Shown piece after piece: positions 32,743 to 41,979 of a stretch of 44,142 nucleotides of DNA. The notes below the pieces were generated by a model that worked only from the letters and a program-made list of their open reading frames with translations, made no database searches and had not been told where the DNA came from. Origin of the DNA: Aureispira sp045105775 (GTDB lineage Bacteria > Bacteroidota > Bacteroidia > Chitinophagales > Saprospiraceae); contig JBGCDW010000157.1 in assembly GCA_045105775.1 (NCBI GenBank), forward strand, positions 1 through 44,142. The letters are read 5' to 3'. The position numbers and the translations under genes were made by a program. The first letter of the stretch is position 1, and every line of letters starts with the position of its first letter.

Positions 32743-33831
32743 ATGAACAACAATAACTATGTGGTCATTATGGCCGGTGGTATTGGTAGCCGTTTTTGGC
32801 CCAGCAGTCGCCGCAAAAAACCCAAACAATTCCTAGATATTTTAGGCTTGGGCAAAACATTATTACAATTAACTTTTGAGCGTTTTAAGCATGTTTGTCC
32901 TGTAGAAAATATCTTTGTGATTACCAACTTAGAATATGCAGCACTTGTCAAAGAACAACTTCCTGAATTGACCAACCAACAAGTACTAGCAGAACCTTCT
33001 CGCAATGATACAGCTCCTTGTATCACTTATGCAGCACTCAAACTACAAGCACTCAATCCAAACGCCAATTTTGTGGTTGCTCCTTCTGACCATGTTATTC
33101 TCAAAGAAGAACAATTTACCAAACACATTCTAGAGGGCTTAGACTTTGTACAAAACAACAAGGTATTGCTTACCTTAGGCATTCAACCCAATCACCCCAA
33201 TACAGGGTACGGTTATATTCATTTTGATAAAAATGTCACTGGTACCATTTATCCTGTGCATCAATTTACAGAGAAGCCCAATTTGGAGCGCGCCAAAGAT
33301 TTTTTGGCGAGTGGCGATTATTTGTGGAATGCAGGGATTTTTGTTTGGAATGTGAATACCGTGTTGGATGCCTTACAACAACATGCCTCTGAGGTCTATC
33401 AAATTCTCAACCAAGGTGCCGAGAAATGGGGAACCACAGAAGAACGTGCTTTCTTAGATGAATTTTACCCTTCGACTCCTAGCATTTCGATAGATTATGC
33501 CATTATGGAAAAAGCGACTAATATCTATACCATGCCTGCCGATATTGGTTGGTCTGATTTGGGTACTTGGGGTTCCTTGCATGAGCAATTTGAGAAGGAT
33601 GAGCAAGAAAATGCCATTAGTAGTCCTACACCCAACTTGGTACAGCCATTGGATACGTCCAACTGTATGATTAGAACGCCTCAAGATAAATTAGTCGTCA
33701 TCAAAGATTTAGAAAATTACATTGTGGTAGACGAAGGCAATGTTTTGCTGATTTATCCAAAAGATCAAGAACAAGCCATTAAAGGCGTTTCCAAAGAATT
33801 GGCAGCGCGTTTTGGAGCAGAGTATTTGTAA
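32743..33831 (+). CDS. manC: Mannose-1-phosphate guanylyltransferase
   Basis: 362 residues. Makes GDP-mannose from mannose-1-phosphate and GTP for surface polysaccharides. The nucleotide-binding signature MAGGIGSRFWPSSRRKKPKQF (residues about 10-30), the metal/sugar blocks FVVAPSDHVI and FTEKP, WNAGIFVW and ISIDYAIMEK, and the PADIGWSDLGTWGSL motif identify it. The C-terminal isomerase domain of the bifunctional form is absent, so a separate phosphomannose isomerase would be needed. It is convergent with truA (9 nt apart). The phosphohexomutase at 36141-37541 could supply its substrate, although it is not in the same operon. Confidence 0.94.
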   Translation: MNNNNYVVIMAGGIGSRFWPSSRRKKPKQFLDILGLGKTLLQLTFERFKHVCPVENIFVITNLEYAALVKEQLPELTNQQVLAEPSRNDTAPCITYAALKLQALNPNANFVVAPSDHVILKEEQFTKHILEGLDFVQNNKVLLTLGIQPNHPNTGYGYIHFDKNVTGTIYPVHQFTEKPNLERAKDFLASGDYLWNAGIFVWNVNTVLDALQQHASEVYQILNQGAEKWGTTEERAFLDEFYPSTPSISIDYAIMEKATNIYTMPADIGWSDLGTWGSLHEQFEKDEQENAISSPTPNLVQPLDTSNCMIRTPQDKLVVIKDLENYIVVDEGNVLLIYPKDQEQAIKGVSKELAARFGAEYL

Positions 33832-33840
33832 AAAAAATGT

Positions 33841-34605
33841 TTACAAAATAGACAACCGAGGCGTTATATATTCGTAGCGAATATCGGTTAGAAACAACCC
33901 TTGAGCAGGTGCCGAAAGTGCTTGTTGAAGGGTTTTCTTTTGCTCCAATGCTTCTTGTACCTGTGCTAGGGAGGTTTTGCCGCGCCCTACATTCAAGCAC
34001 ATGCCCACAATCAATCGAATCATGCCTCTCAAAAAACGATTGGCCCGCACATGATAAATAAGTTGCTGTTCTTGCTGGTTGGTTTCCCAATAAGATTCAT
34101 ACATCGTACAAAGATTGGTCTTAGTTTGGGTTTTGCTCTTACAAAAAGTTGTAAAATCTTTATACTGCAGCAACACTTGGGCAGCTTGCTGCATGGCCTC
34201 AATATCTAACTGATTGCCGTAATGACAATAGTGTGCTGTTTCTTGTCGAAAAGGATTCTGGTACAAATCTATGACATAACGATAACTACGAGAAACCGCA
34301 TCAAATCGAGCATGTGCATCTGCTGCAACGGCTACGATTCTATAACAAAGAATATCATTGCCAATGACTCGATTGAGGCGATAAAGGAAATTTGAACTTA
34401 ATACTTTTTCTACATCAAAATGTACAAAGTATTGGAGGGCATGTACCCCTGCATCTGTTCTGCCACAGCCCACTACCTTAGTTGGTATTTGCAAAAGCAA
34501 CTGCAAAGCATCTTCCAACGCACCTTGGATGGTAACTTGATGGGGTTGCTCCTGATAACCACTGTAACGCGTGCCATTATAAGCCAATTCTAAAAAATAG
34601 CGCAT
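33841..34605 (-). CDS. truA: tRNA pseudouridine synthase A
   Basis: 254 residues. TruA isomerises uridines 38-40 in tRNA anticodon arms. The catalytic block VGCGRTDAGVHA places the nucleophilic Asp at residue 51. Also seen are YFLELAYNGTRYSGYQ at the N-terminus, YRYVIDL, and the C-terminal YHVRANRFLRGMIRLIVG. The start at MRYFLELAY is the standard one. It is convergent with manC, with stops 9 nt apart. Confidence 0.96.
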   Translation of the reverse strand: MRYFLELAYNGTRYSGYQEQPHQVTIQGALEDALQLLLQIPTKVVGCGRTDAGVHALQYFVHFDVEKVLSSNFLYRLNRVIGNDILCYRIVAVAADAHARFDAVSRSYRYVIDLYQNPFRQETAHYCHYGNQLDIEAMQQAAQVLLQYKDFTTFCKSKTQTKTNLCTMYESYWETNQQEQQLIYHVRANRFLRGMIRLIVGMCLNVGRGKTSLAQVQEALEQKKTLQQALSAPAQGLFLTDIRYEYITPRLSIL

Positions 34606-34964
34606 GGATAAAAATTGATAATTCTAAGTACAGAGTTATAGCATACAAATATACATACAATAACGCACAAAAAAATCGGAGCTACTAAAAATAGTAACTC
34701 CGATTAATTTAATAACCTTAAAACCTTTCCCGAACCACCGGGATAACCAAAACTACTGCATTACTACAGCATTTATGAAATATTTAAACATAGAGTCATG
34801 GCAGCGATACTATATTAAATTTTCAACAGGCATAGGTCGATACCTGATAATAGATGTTTATAAGATAACTTATTATTATCCAGAAACAGGCCAGTTTTTA
34901 AAAAGTTAATTTAAATGTACATTTTTTCTGCTTTTTAACTTTTTCATGGACATAGTGACAGTTT
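34606..34964. other. Intergenic region, truA upstream / gcvT downstream
   Basis: About 360 nt holding the minus-strand hairpin unit described at 34669-34755. The rest, including 34760-34960, is AT-rich with no reading frame of note. The truA promoter was not recognised. Confidence 0.4.
34669..34755 (-). ncRNA. Candidate small RNA or distal gcvT terminator
   Basis: Minus strand: TAGTTTTG (34755-34748), an exact -7 box, precedes a roughly 70-nt stretch ending in hairpin AATCGGAG-TTACTA / TAGTAGCTCCGATT (34705-34674, one mismatch) and seven T residues. The layout parallels the 23.8-kb units: CAAAnnTA, then about 34 nt later AACCTTA on the plus strand, then the hairpin. The -33 TTG is missing. 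The hairpin may simply be the gcvT terminator, although it lies 260 nt past that stop. Confidence 0.45.
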
Positions 34965-36059
34965 TTATTGAGTTATCTGATAAAATGGCAGTTTTTGAGT
35001 AGTGGCTTCTAGTTGTTTGCCACGTACTTCAATATAGATAGTTGTTCCACTTTTACTATATGCCTTTTCTACATAGCCCATTCCAATTGCTTTGCCTACT
35101 GAGGGCCCTTTGGTACCTGATGTTACTACACCAATTTTCTTTCCTTCCTCATTCAGAATAGTATAGCCTTGACGTGGGGGGCGTTTTCCATCCAATACAA
35201 AACCAACTAACTTGCGCTGTATGCCTGCTGCTTTCTGCTCTATTAAGTAAGCTTTATCTACAAAATCAGCTTCTATTTTTAACTTGGTAATCCATCCCAA
35301 ACCTGCTTCAAGTGGAGAAGTGGTATCATCAATATCATTGCCATACAAACAATAGCCCATTTCTAGACGCAAGGTATCTCTCGCGCCTAAACCAATAGCC
35401 TGTATGCCGTAATCGGCTCCAGCTTGCATAACAGCATCCCATACCGCCTCTGCATGTTCATTGACGACATAAATCTCAAAGCCTCCTGATCCCGTATACC
35501 CTGTAGCTGAAATAATAACATTATCAAAACCAGCAAAATTTCCCCGTACAAATGTATAATACTTCATACCTGCCAAATCAACATCGGTCAAACGTTGCAA
35601 TGCTTCAACGGTCTTGGGTCCCTGTATAGCCATCAAAGAAGTTTGGTCAGAAATATTTTTCATCTCTACCCCTTCGGTATTCTGCTGTGCAATCCAATTC
35701 CAATCTTTGTCAATATTAGAAGCATTGACCACCAACATATACTCCTCCTCTCCTAATTTATAGATCAATAAATCATCTACAATTCCTCCTTTTCCATTGG
35801 GCAAGCAAGAATATTGGGCATCTCCTTTTTTCAACTTGGCTACATCATTGGAGGTAACTCGCTGTATTAAAGCCATAGCCCCCGTTCCTTTGATAATAAA
35901 TTCTCCCATGTGGGAAACATCAAACATACCAACTTGCTCACGCACAGTTTGGTGTTCGGCAATAATGCCTGCATACGATACAGGCATATCATATCCTGCA
36001 AAAGGAACCATTTTGGCTCCCAGTTCTAGGTGTTTATGATGTAAGGCTGTTTTTTTCAT
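34965..36059 (-). CDS. gcvT: Aminomethyltransferase (glycine cleavage T protein)
   Basis: 364 residues. The T protein transfers the aminomethyl carbon from H-protein lipoate to tetrahydrofolate in glycine cleavage. Family blocks: LGAKMVPFAGYDMPVSY, REQVGMFDVSHMGEF (about 42-56), DVAKLKKGDAQYSCLPN, GGIVDDLLIYKL, ATGYTGSGGFEIY, LGARDTLRLEMGYCLYGND and SGTKGPSVGKAIGMGYV. Length is normal and the start MKKTALHHKH is standard. gcvH and gcvP are not in the window, so the complex is encoded at dispersed loci. It lies 81 nt downstream of the phosphohexomutase gene and may be in its operon. Confidence 0.96.
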   Translation of the reverse strand: MKKTALHHKHLELGAKMVPFAGYDMPVSYAGIIAEHQTVREQVGMFDVSHMGEFIIKGTGAMALIQRVTSNDVAKLKKGDAQYSCLPNGKGGIVDDLLIYKLGEEEYMLVVNASNIDKDWNWIAQQNTEGVEMKNISDQTSLMAIQGPKTVEALQRLTDVDLAGMKYYTFVRGNFAGFDNVIISATGYTGSGGFEIYVVNEHAEAVWDAVMQAGADYGIQAIGLGARDTLRLEMGYCLYGNDIDDTTSPLEAGLGWITKLKIEADFVDKAYLIEQKAAGIQRKLVGFVLDGKRPPRQGYTILNEEGKKIGVVTSGTKGPSVGKAIGMGYVEKAYSKSGTTIYIEVRGKQLEATTQKLPFYQITQ

Positions 36060-36140
36060 AGTTTCTTATAGTAAACATGTAAAAAGGAGCTTGTTTTGGT
36101 GGCATGTGCCATCGAATTCAAGCATATTTTCATCCAATTA

Positions 36141-37541
36141 TTAAGCTTCTAAAGCAGCGTGTGTAGCACTCAAAATAGCACGTACTTCTTCATCATCAGG
36201 AGCTTGGGCATATACACGCAATACAGGTTCGGTGCCAGACGGGCGAATCATAACCCATTTATCTTCTGCTAAGTAAAACTTGTAGCCATCGATGTCTTCT
36301 ACACGTTGAACAGTATAGGCTCCAAAGGCTTTGTATGCTCTGTTTTTGCAACGGTCAATAATCGCCCACTTACGGTCATTGGACAAGTGCAAATCATCTC
36401 TATCAAATGCAAATTCACCGACTAGGTCATATACTTCTTGAATGAGTTCTTTGATGGATTTGCCTGTTTTGGCCATAAATTCTAAAATTAATAAGCCTAT
36501 CCAAGCACCGTCGCGCTCTGGAATGTGTCCTGCTGCGGCAATCCCCCCTGATTCTTCTCCGCCTACCAATACATATTCTGTAGCCATGATTTCAGCAATA
36601 TATTTGAAACCAATCTTAGTTACTTGATACTCCAAACCATATAATTCACACAACTTCTTCACCTTGTCTGTTACCGAAAACGTAACAATCACTTTGCCTG
36701 TCATTCCTTTGTACTTATGAAGATAATGTACCAACAGGAGTAAAATATGATGAGAACTTACAAAACTGCCTTCTTCATCGTACATCCCAATTCGATCAGC
36801 ATCACCATCGTTAGCAATACCACAAGTGATGTCTTTGTTATTTTTGATCAATTCTGACAGCTCGGTCAAGTTTTTGTGAATTGGTTCGGGAGCTTGTCCA
36901 TAAAAGCTAGGGTTTACCTCACAGTGCAAGGGCACAACATTGGGTAAAATTCTACGCATAACATTCTGTCCTGCTCCATACATAGCATCATAGGCACACA
37001 AAACCCCAGATTCTCGAATGGTTTTCAAATCAAAACCACTTTCTATAGCCTCCATGTAGATGTCTTCTAAATTGACATACTCCAACAAACCCTTTGCTTC
37101 CATTGTTTCCAATGTTGGCAATTCCTGCGTAGGAACAGCATCGGGAATCAAGGCTTCTACCGCATCAATATCTTTAGGAATAGAAGGGCCACCCAACTCT
37201 GATTTTAATTTGTACCCATTGTACGTAGGAGGGTTATGACTTGCTGTGATTACAACTCCTAGTTTAGCGTTCTTCTTCACCACTCCTAAAGAAACCATTG
37301 GGGTAGTGGCTATATTTTTGTCTAAATAGGTTTTGATGCCATAATGCGCCATGATGCGTGCCGTTGTCTGTGCAAACATCCATCCACCAAAACGGCAATC
37401 ATACCCAAGAACTATACTTTTACCGTCTTGTTCTTTGATCCATAATGCTGTAGCTGTTGCAATACGTTTTACATTATCTACAGTATATTCTTGAGCTATA
37501 ATGGCACGCCATCCATCCGTACCAAATTTAATTGTAGTCAT
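36141..37541 (-). CDS. Phosphoglucomutase/phosphomannomutase family enzyme
   Basis: 466 residues of the alpha-D-phosphohexomutase superfamily, which moves phosphate between C1 and C6 of a hexose. Visible sites: early FGTDGWRA, the phosphoserine loop TASHNP (Ser101), metal loop DGDADR (245-250), sugar loop GGEESGG (327-333) and phosphate loop RPSGTEP near 433-439. Which sugar is used cannot be decided from motifs; a phosphomannomutase role would feed the manC product. It is upstream of gcvT on the minus strand and faces a divergent region shared with pcm. Confidence 0.93.
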   Translation of the reverse strand: MTTIKFGTDGWRAIIAQEYTVDNVKRIATATALWIKEQDGKSIVLGYDCRFGGWMFAQTTARIMAHYGIKTYLDKNIATTPMVSLGVVKKNAKLGVVITASHNPPTYNGYKLKSELGGPSIPKDIDAVEALIPDAVPTQELPTLETMEAKGLLEYVNLEDIYMEAIESGFDLKTIRESGVLCAYDAMYGAGQNVMRRILPNVVPLHCEVNPSFYGQAPEPIHKNLTELSELIKNNKDITCGIANDGDADRIGMYDEEGSFVSSHHILLLLVHYLHKYKGMTGKVIVTFSVTDKVKKLCELYGLEYQVTKIGFKYIAEIMATEYVLVGGEESGGIAAAGHIPERDGAWIGLLILEFMAKTGKSIKELIQEVYDLVGEFAFDRDDLHLSNDRKWAIIDRCKNRAYKAFGAYTVQRVEDIDGYKFYLAEDKWVMIRPSGTEPVLRVYAQAPDDEEVRAILSATHAALEA

Positions 37542-37877
37542 ATTTTTTTATTGTTTTTTATCTATCACAAGTTCCTTGTTCTCAATTGGATAACGCTAAA
37601 TTTAACGGAGTGTATATTTATTCTGTTTAGTATTATTATGGTAAATAACACTATATCTACTTATGACATCCGATTATGAACTTATTTAGTGGTTATCTTG
37701 CTTAATTTGGTGCCAAATTAGCAAAAAAATAACAGCTATGCTAGATATTTGTAGGTTAAGCTAAGTTGAAATTTGTACTTTGGACAGGTATTTCTTCTCT
37801 CAAAATTTCTAAACAAAAATAAAAGCTGCCCCAAATAAGCTTCAACAACTATTGTTTTGTATCAAGTAATTTAACCA
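37542..37877. other. Divergent intergenic region, hexomutase / pcm
   Basis: About 335 nt between divergent genes. Contains a short palindrome TAATTTGG-TG-CCAAATTA near 37703-37720, a possible regulator site. Promoter matches are imperfect (GTACTTTGG on the plus strand), and I claim none. Confidence 0.35.
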
Positions 37878-38534
37878 ATGGAAGATAGTAATCGACACAA
37901 AGGAATGCGCAGACGATTGGCCTTACAATTATATGACAAAGGCATCAGAGATGAACAAGTATTGAGTGCCATTCAGGCATTGCCTAGACATTTTTTCTTG
38001 GATAAAGCCTTTGAAGAACATGCCTACGAAGACAAGGCATTCCCAATTGAAGCCGATCAAACTATTTCGCAACCTTATACTGTAGCCTATCAAACAGAAC
38101 TTTTGAATATAACAAAAAGAGAGAAAGTACTAGAGATAGGCACAGGTTCGGGCTATCAAACTGCCATTCTTGCACTAATGGGAGCCAGAGTATACACCAT
38201 CGAACGACAAGAACGTCTCTACCGTAACGCCAAAACTATGCTTGAACAATTGGGGTTATTGGGGGTGCGTTTTTACTTTAGGGATGGTTACAAAGGCTTG
38301 GGAGAGTTTGCCCCTTTTGACAAAATACTGGTCACAGCTGGTGCCCCTTTTATCCCTGAAGCTCTTCCAAAACAACTTGCAATAGGCGGTCAATTGGTGA
38401 TTCCTGTAGGCAATGAACAACAGCAAATGCTTCGTATCAAGCGTATAAATGACAATGAATACAAGCAGGAAAAATTTGATCAGTTCCGTTTTGTTCCGTT
38501 ACTAAAAGGAAAAAAAACAGATAAGTATATATAG
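37878..38534 (+). CDS. pcm: Protein-L-isoaspartate O-methyltransferase
   Basis: 218 residues. Repairs age-damaged proteins by methylating L-isoaspartyl residues with S-adenosylmethionine. The SAM-binding motif LEIGTGSGYQTA (about 85-96), the signature DQTISQPYTVA (60-70), and the C-terminal VTAGAPFIPEALPKQL and GGQLVIPVG blocks are typical. Start MEDSNRHKGMRRRL is standard. It is the only gene on its short plus-strand unit before the 39048 gene. Confidence 0.95.
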   Translation: MEDSNRHKGMRRRLALQLYDKGIRDEQVLSAIQALPRHFFLDKAFEEHAYEDKAFPIEADQTISQPYTVAYQTELLNITKREKVLEIGTGSGYQTAILALMGARVYTIERQERLYRNAKTMLEQLGLLGVRFYFRDGYKGLGEFAPFDKILVTAGAPFIPEALPKQLAIGGQLVIPVGNEQQQMLRIKRINDNEYKQEKFDQFRFVPLLKGKKTDKYI

Positions 38535-39047
38535 AAAACCACTGTTAGGGCGTTACATTACTGTTGGTGTAGGCAATAGTACAGAAAATCAATAAAAAAA
38601 GCATTATTTAAACCAATACTTAATTTTTAGTTCTTTTTTTGTAAAAAACAAAAAAAACACACATCAATCTGATTATCAAAGGGTTACATTTTATGGTATT
38701 TTTTCTATATTATTTTGATAATCAATTAGATATGATTTTATGCTGAAGTAGAATGGAGTATCTTTTGACTTTATTTTGAAACTCCATTTATTAGTTTGTA
38801 CTTTTGTGTACAATCATTTTTTGCTGACTATCCTTTTATCCTATGACAACAAGATTCAACCAACAAAAAATATTTTATTTTAAATACATTGCATTAAAAA
38901 TAAAGTCACCAATAATAAACCTCATTAACTCAAAAGCTTAAAAACTTTTTAATAGTGGAAACACTTGACTTAAAGATGTCCGTTAGGTTAATTGTGACGT
39001 TCCGTTCACCTATTGAAGTTTACTAGTTCGTATTTTATCATCCCCAA
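38535..39047 (+). other. Long intergenic region with promoter and inverted repeat
   Basis: Over 500 nt without a credible gene. Holds an 11-bp inverted repeat TGATTATCAAA (38670-38680) / TTTGATAATCA (38714-38724) with a 33-nt spacer, and the exact promoter match at 38778-38808. The 230 nt between that promoter and the next ATG are AT-rich and contain no gene I can support; they could be a long leader. Confidence 0.45.
38778..38808 (+). promoter_or_regulatory. Promoter upstream of the 39048 gene
   Basis: TTG (38778-38780), a 20-nt spacer and TACTTTTG (38801-38808) match TTG-N20-TAnnTTTG exactly. Transcription would start near 38815, giving a leader of about 230 nt. An alternative is a short RNA within that leader. 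Confidence 0.6.
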
Positions 39048-40391
39048 ATGGTAACTATGACATATATTCTGCTTGCCCTTTACCTATTAGTCTTTGGCTT
39101 TTGGTTGAGACGCACCCCTAGCGTAGAGCATCTTGATCTTTCACGGCGTTTCCTATTTTCCATTTTCTTGTTCAAGTTATTAATGGGAGGAGCGTACTTA
39201 CTCATTTACAAATATTACTTTGTAGATGGGGATACTTTTGCCTACTTACAAGAGAGCACGCTTATTGGTCAGAGTTTTTGGGAATATCCTTCGTATTATT
39301 TTGCGAATATTTTTGGAGTTGGTGCCTCTCCACCTGAGGGAGCAACCGTGTTTTTATATCCTCCTGCTCATTTGTTTTGGAAGGATTTGGGCACCTACAT
39401 TTTAGTGCATTTTCATGCTTTGCTCTATCCCTTTACCAATGGCCTATATGGTGTACATTTGTTTTTTATTGGCTTATTGGGCTGGCTGGCTAGTCTCAAT
39501 TTTTACCATATTTTCAAAAAAGTACTCTATCTACCCAAGCAGCTACTCCTGATATGCTGCTTCTTTTTGCCTTCTCTTAGTTTTTGGACAGCTGGAATGC
39601 ACAAGGATGTATATGTTTATTATGGCTTGAGTCTTTTTTGTCTTGGACTATTGCGTTGGCAACAACAAGAAAATAAAGTTTGGCAACCACTAATCAGTGG
39701 TGTTCTGGTTATTGGGTTGACACGATATTATCTTCTGGCTCTATTACTTCCAGCTGCTGTTGCTTACCTTATTACTTTGCGCCAAAAACGCGTTTTTATT
39801 TCTTACGCTTTGGTTTACCTTGCCAGCTTGGTCATTGCTTTAATTAGTTGCGAATTGTTGTTAGGCAAGAGTGTTTTTGAGCTATTATCACAACGACAAT
39901 TGGCCTTTTTGGCAGAGAAAGGAGGATCTTCTATTATAGATGTGATTCCATTTGAACCTACTTTGGGGGGTGTACTATCAGCACTTCCTGCGGCTATTTT
40001 TAATATTATTGGTCGTCCTTTTTTGTGGGAATGCAAAGATATTTTGCAGTTGGTGGCCAGTTTGGAGATGATTTCCTTTATGGTTTTGTTGACTTTTTCT
40101 TTATCGTATAGAAAGACCGCAACGACCAATATTCATCCTCTAGTTTATTTTTTATTGGCCTACACCATTAGCAATTTACTCTTAGTAGGCTTGTTGGTTT
40201 ATAATATTGGAACATTGGTACGTTATCGTGCTATAGGCTTGGGAATTCTATCTACCTTACTCATGCACTTATTAGATGTGCCTGCTCGGTTTCAACCACC
40301 TAAAAACACGATTCCTCCAACTCCAACGCCTCCACTTTCTTCTGTTCGTCCTTCTAGGTCATCCCAAAAAAAAGCTAACTTAGTGCCCTAA
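39048..40391 (+). CDS. Polytopic membrane protein, GT-C-like
   Basis: 447 residues with about ten hydrophobic segments and a Pro/Ser-rich basic cytosolic tail (about 410-447). An early loop YYFVDGDTFAYLQ (about 60-72) after the second membrane helix carries acidic residues like those in GT-C glycosyltransferases, and WTAGMHKDVYVYYGL resembles the W-x-G-x-x-KD block of their relatives. The assignment to GT-C is inference; an undecaprenyl-linked polymer role fits the nearby sugar genes. Start ATG at 39048 or 39057 (MTYILLALY). Followed by the MazG-like gene 19 nt on. Confidence 0.65.
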   Translation: MVTMTYILLALYLLVFGFWLRRTPSVEHLDLSRRFLFSIFLFKLLMGGAYLLIYKYYFVDGDTFAYLQESTLIGQSFWEYPSYYFANIFGVGASPPEGATVFLYPPAHLFWKDLGTYILVHFHALLYPFTNGLYGVHLFFIGLLGWLASLNFYHIFKKVLYLPKQLLLICCFFLPSLSFWTAGMHKDVYVYYGLSLFCLGLLRWQQQENKVWQPLISGVLVIGLTRYYLLALLLPAAVAYLITLRQKRVFISYALVYLASLVIALISCELLLGKSVFELLSQRQLAFLAEKGGSSIIDVIPFEPTLGGVLSALPAAIFNIIGRPFLWECKDILQLVASLEMISFMVLLTFSLSYRKTATTNIHPLVYFLLAYTISNLLLVGLLVYNIGTLVRYRAIGLGILSTLLMHLLDVPARFQPPKNTIPPTPTPPLSSVRPSRSSQKKANLVP

Positions 40392-40410
40392 CCAATAGCT
40401 TAATAACACA

Positions 40411-40749
40411 ATGACCTTACAAGAAGCACAACAACAAGTAGACGAATGGATCAATACGATTGGCATTCGTTATTATAATGAATTGACCAATACGGCCATT
40501 CTCATGGAAGAAGTAGGAGAAGTAGCTCGCCTAATGGCACGTATTTATGGCGAACAATCCTTTAAAACCCCAGAACAAGAAGCAACAGCCAAAGACGACC
40601 TGGCCGAAGAAATGGGTGATGTCTTATTTGTATTGCTTTGTCTAGCCAATCAAGCAGGGGTAGATTTAGGTGATTCGCTTGCCAAAATTATGCAAAAACG
40701 CACCAAACGCGACAAGGAGCGTCATGCCAACAATCCCAAATTAAAATAG
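40411..40749 (+). CDS. MazG-like nucleotide pyrophosphohydrolase
   Basis: 112 residues, all-alpha NTP pyrophosphohydrolase fold. The metal-binding EExxE-(12-28)-ExxD pattern is present as LMEEVGEVARL with EEMGDVLFVL downstream (about 32-75). Enzymes of this type hydrolyse abnormal or surplus nucleotides. The small single-domain size fits stand-alone MazG-like proteins and not the two-domain MazG. It starts 19 nt after the membrane-protein stop and converges with the aminotransferase (7 nt apart). Confidence 0.88.
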   Translation: MTLQEAQQQVDEWINTIGIRYYNELTNTAILMEEVGEVARLMARIYGEQSFKTPEQEATAKDDLAEEMGDVLFVLLCLANQAGVDLGDSLAKIMQKRTKRDKERHANNPKLK

Positions 40750-40756
40750 CCTTGTA

Positions 40757-41890
40757 CTAATTCTCAAAAAATTGCTGCACACAATGCACAATATAGGCCA
40801 ATTGCTCTTCCTCCAATTCTGAGTGCATGGGCAAGGACAATACTTCTTTGCACAATTGATTGGTATAGGGTAGATCTGGTATAGGCTGCTGTATAATACC
40901 GCGATAGGCCGCTTGTTCTTGTAGAGGCACAGGATAATAAATCATGCTCGGAACATTTCGCTCCTTTAGATACCCTTGCAAGGCATCTCTCTGCGTTGCA
41001 GGCACTTTGAGGGTGTATTGATGAAACACATGGGTGGAATTGTGCTGGCGTTTAGGAATCGTAACGGCTGCTACCGCTGCCAGTGCTTGATCATAATAGG
41101 CCGCAGCAGCTTGGCGAGCTTGAGTGTAAGCATCCAAATGTTTTAGTTTTATGTCTAAAACAGCTGCTTGTAGAGCATCCAATCTAGAATTAACGCCTAT
41201 CAAGTCGTGATAGTATCGTTTTTGTTGTCCGTGATTGGCCAGCATACGCAAACGTTCTCCCAATGCTTCGTTTTGAGTCATTAAAGCCCCTCCATCGCCA
41301 TAAGCACCTAGATTTTTGGATGGGTAAAAAGAAGTACAGCCAATTGTACCAAGCGTTCCTGTCTTGGCTATCTGCTCATTTTCAAAGGTATAATCAGCAC
41401 CTATAGCTTGGGCATTGTCTTCGATAACAGCTAAGTTATGTTCTTGGGCCAAGGCCAAAATAGGTTCCATATCAGCACTCTGTCCAAACAAATGCACTGG
41501 CACAATGGCCTTCGTTTTAGTGGTCAAAGCAGGGATTATGTGCTCGGCAGTGGTATTAAACGTATGTGGGTCTACATCCACCAAAACAGGTTTAAGGCGC
41601 AACAAACCAATGACTTCTGCGGTCGCCACATAAGTAAAGGCAGGCACGATTATTTCATCTCCCACCTCCAGATCCAAGCTCATTAGTGCCAATTGCAAGG
41701 CATCTGTCCCATTGGCACAAGGAACCACCCGCTTTACATTCAAATAAGCTTCCAAATTGGCCTGAAAAGCAGCCACTTTGGGGCCACCAATAAAAGCAGT
41801 ATGAGCCAGACAATCCGCCATCGCCGCTTGTACTTCTAGTGCAATAGCACTGTGCTGTGCTTTGAGATCAACCATCTGAATAGGACGCAT
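40757..41890 (-). CDS. DegT/DnrJ/EryC1/StrS-family aminotransferase
   Basis: 377-residue PLP enzyme of the sugar aminotransferase family used for nucleotide-sugar or antibiotic-sugar synthesis. PLP lysine: FYPSKNLGAYGDGG (Lys192). The cofactor aspartate is in AVIEDNAQA (Asp158), and the first block is VVPCANGTDALQLAL. The sugar product is not predictable from sequence; the absence of neighbouring sugar-modifying genes makes the context uninformative. Start MRPIQMVDLKAQH is standard for the family. Confidence 0.92.
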   Translation of the reverse strand: MRPIQMVDLKAQHSAIALEVQAAMADCLAHTAFIGGPKVAAFQANLEAYLNVKRVVPCANGTDALQLALMSLDLEVGDEIIVPAFTYVATAEVIGLLRLKPVLVDVDPHTFNTTAEHIIPALTTKTKAIVPVHLFGQSADMEPILALAQEHNLAVIEDNAQAIGADYTFENEQIAKTGTLGTIGCTSFYPSKNLGAYGDGGALMTQNEALGERLRMLANHGQQKRYYHDLIGVNSRLDALQAAVLDIKLKHLDAYTQARQAAAAYYDQALAAVAAVTIPKRQHNSTHVFHQYTLKVPATQRDALQGYLKERNVPSMIYYPVPLQEQAAYRGIIQQPIPDLPYTNQLCKEVLSLPMHSELEEEQLAYIVHCVQQFFEN

Positions 41891-41979
41891 AAGAACAATA
41901 TTTAAACAACCAATAATTTAGCATTTCACCACTGCCCAACAAGGCTTTTAGTCGCCCCAAGATACGACTAAATTCAACA

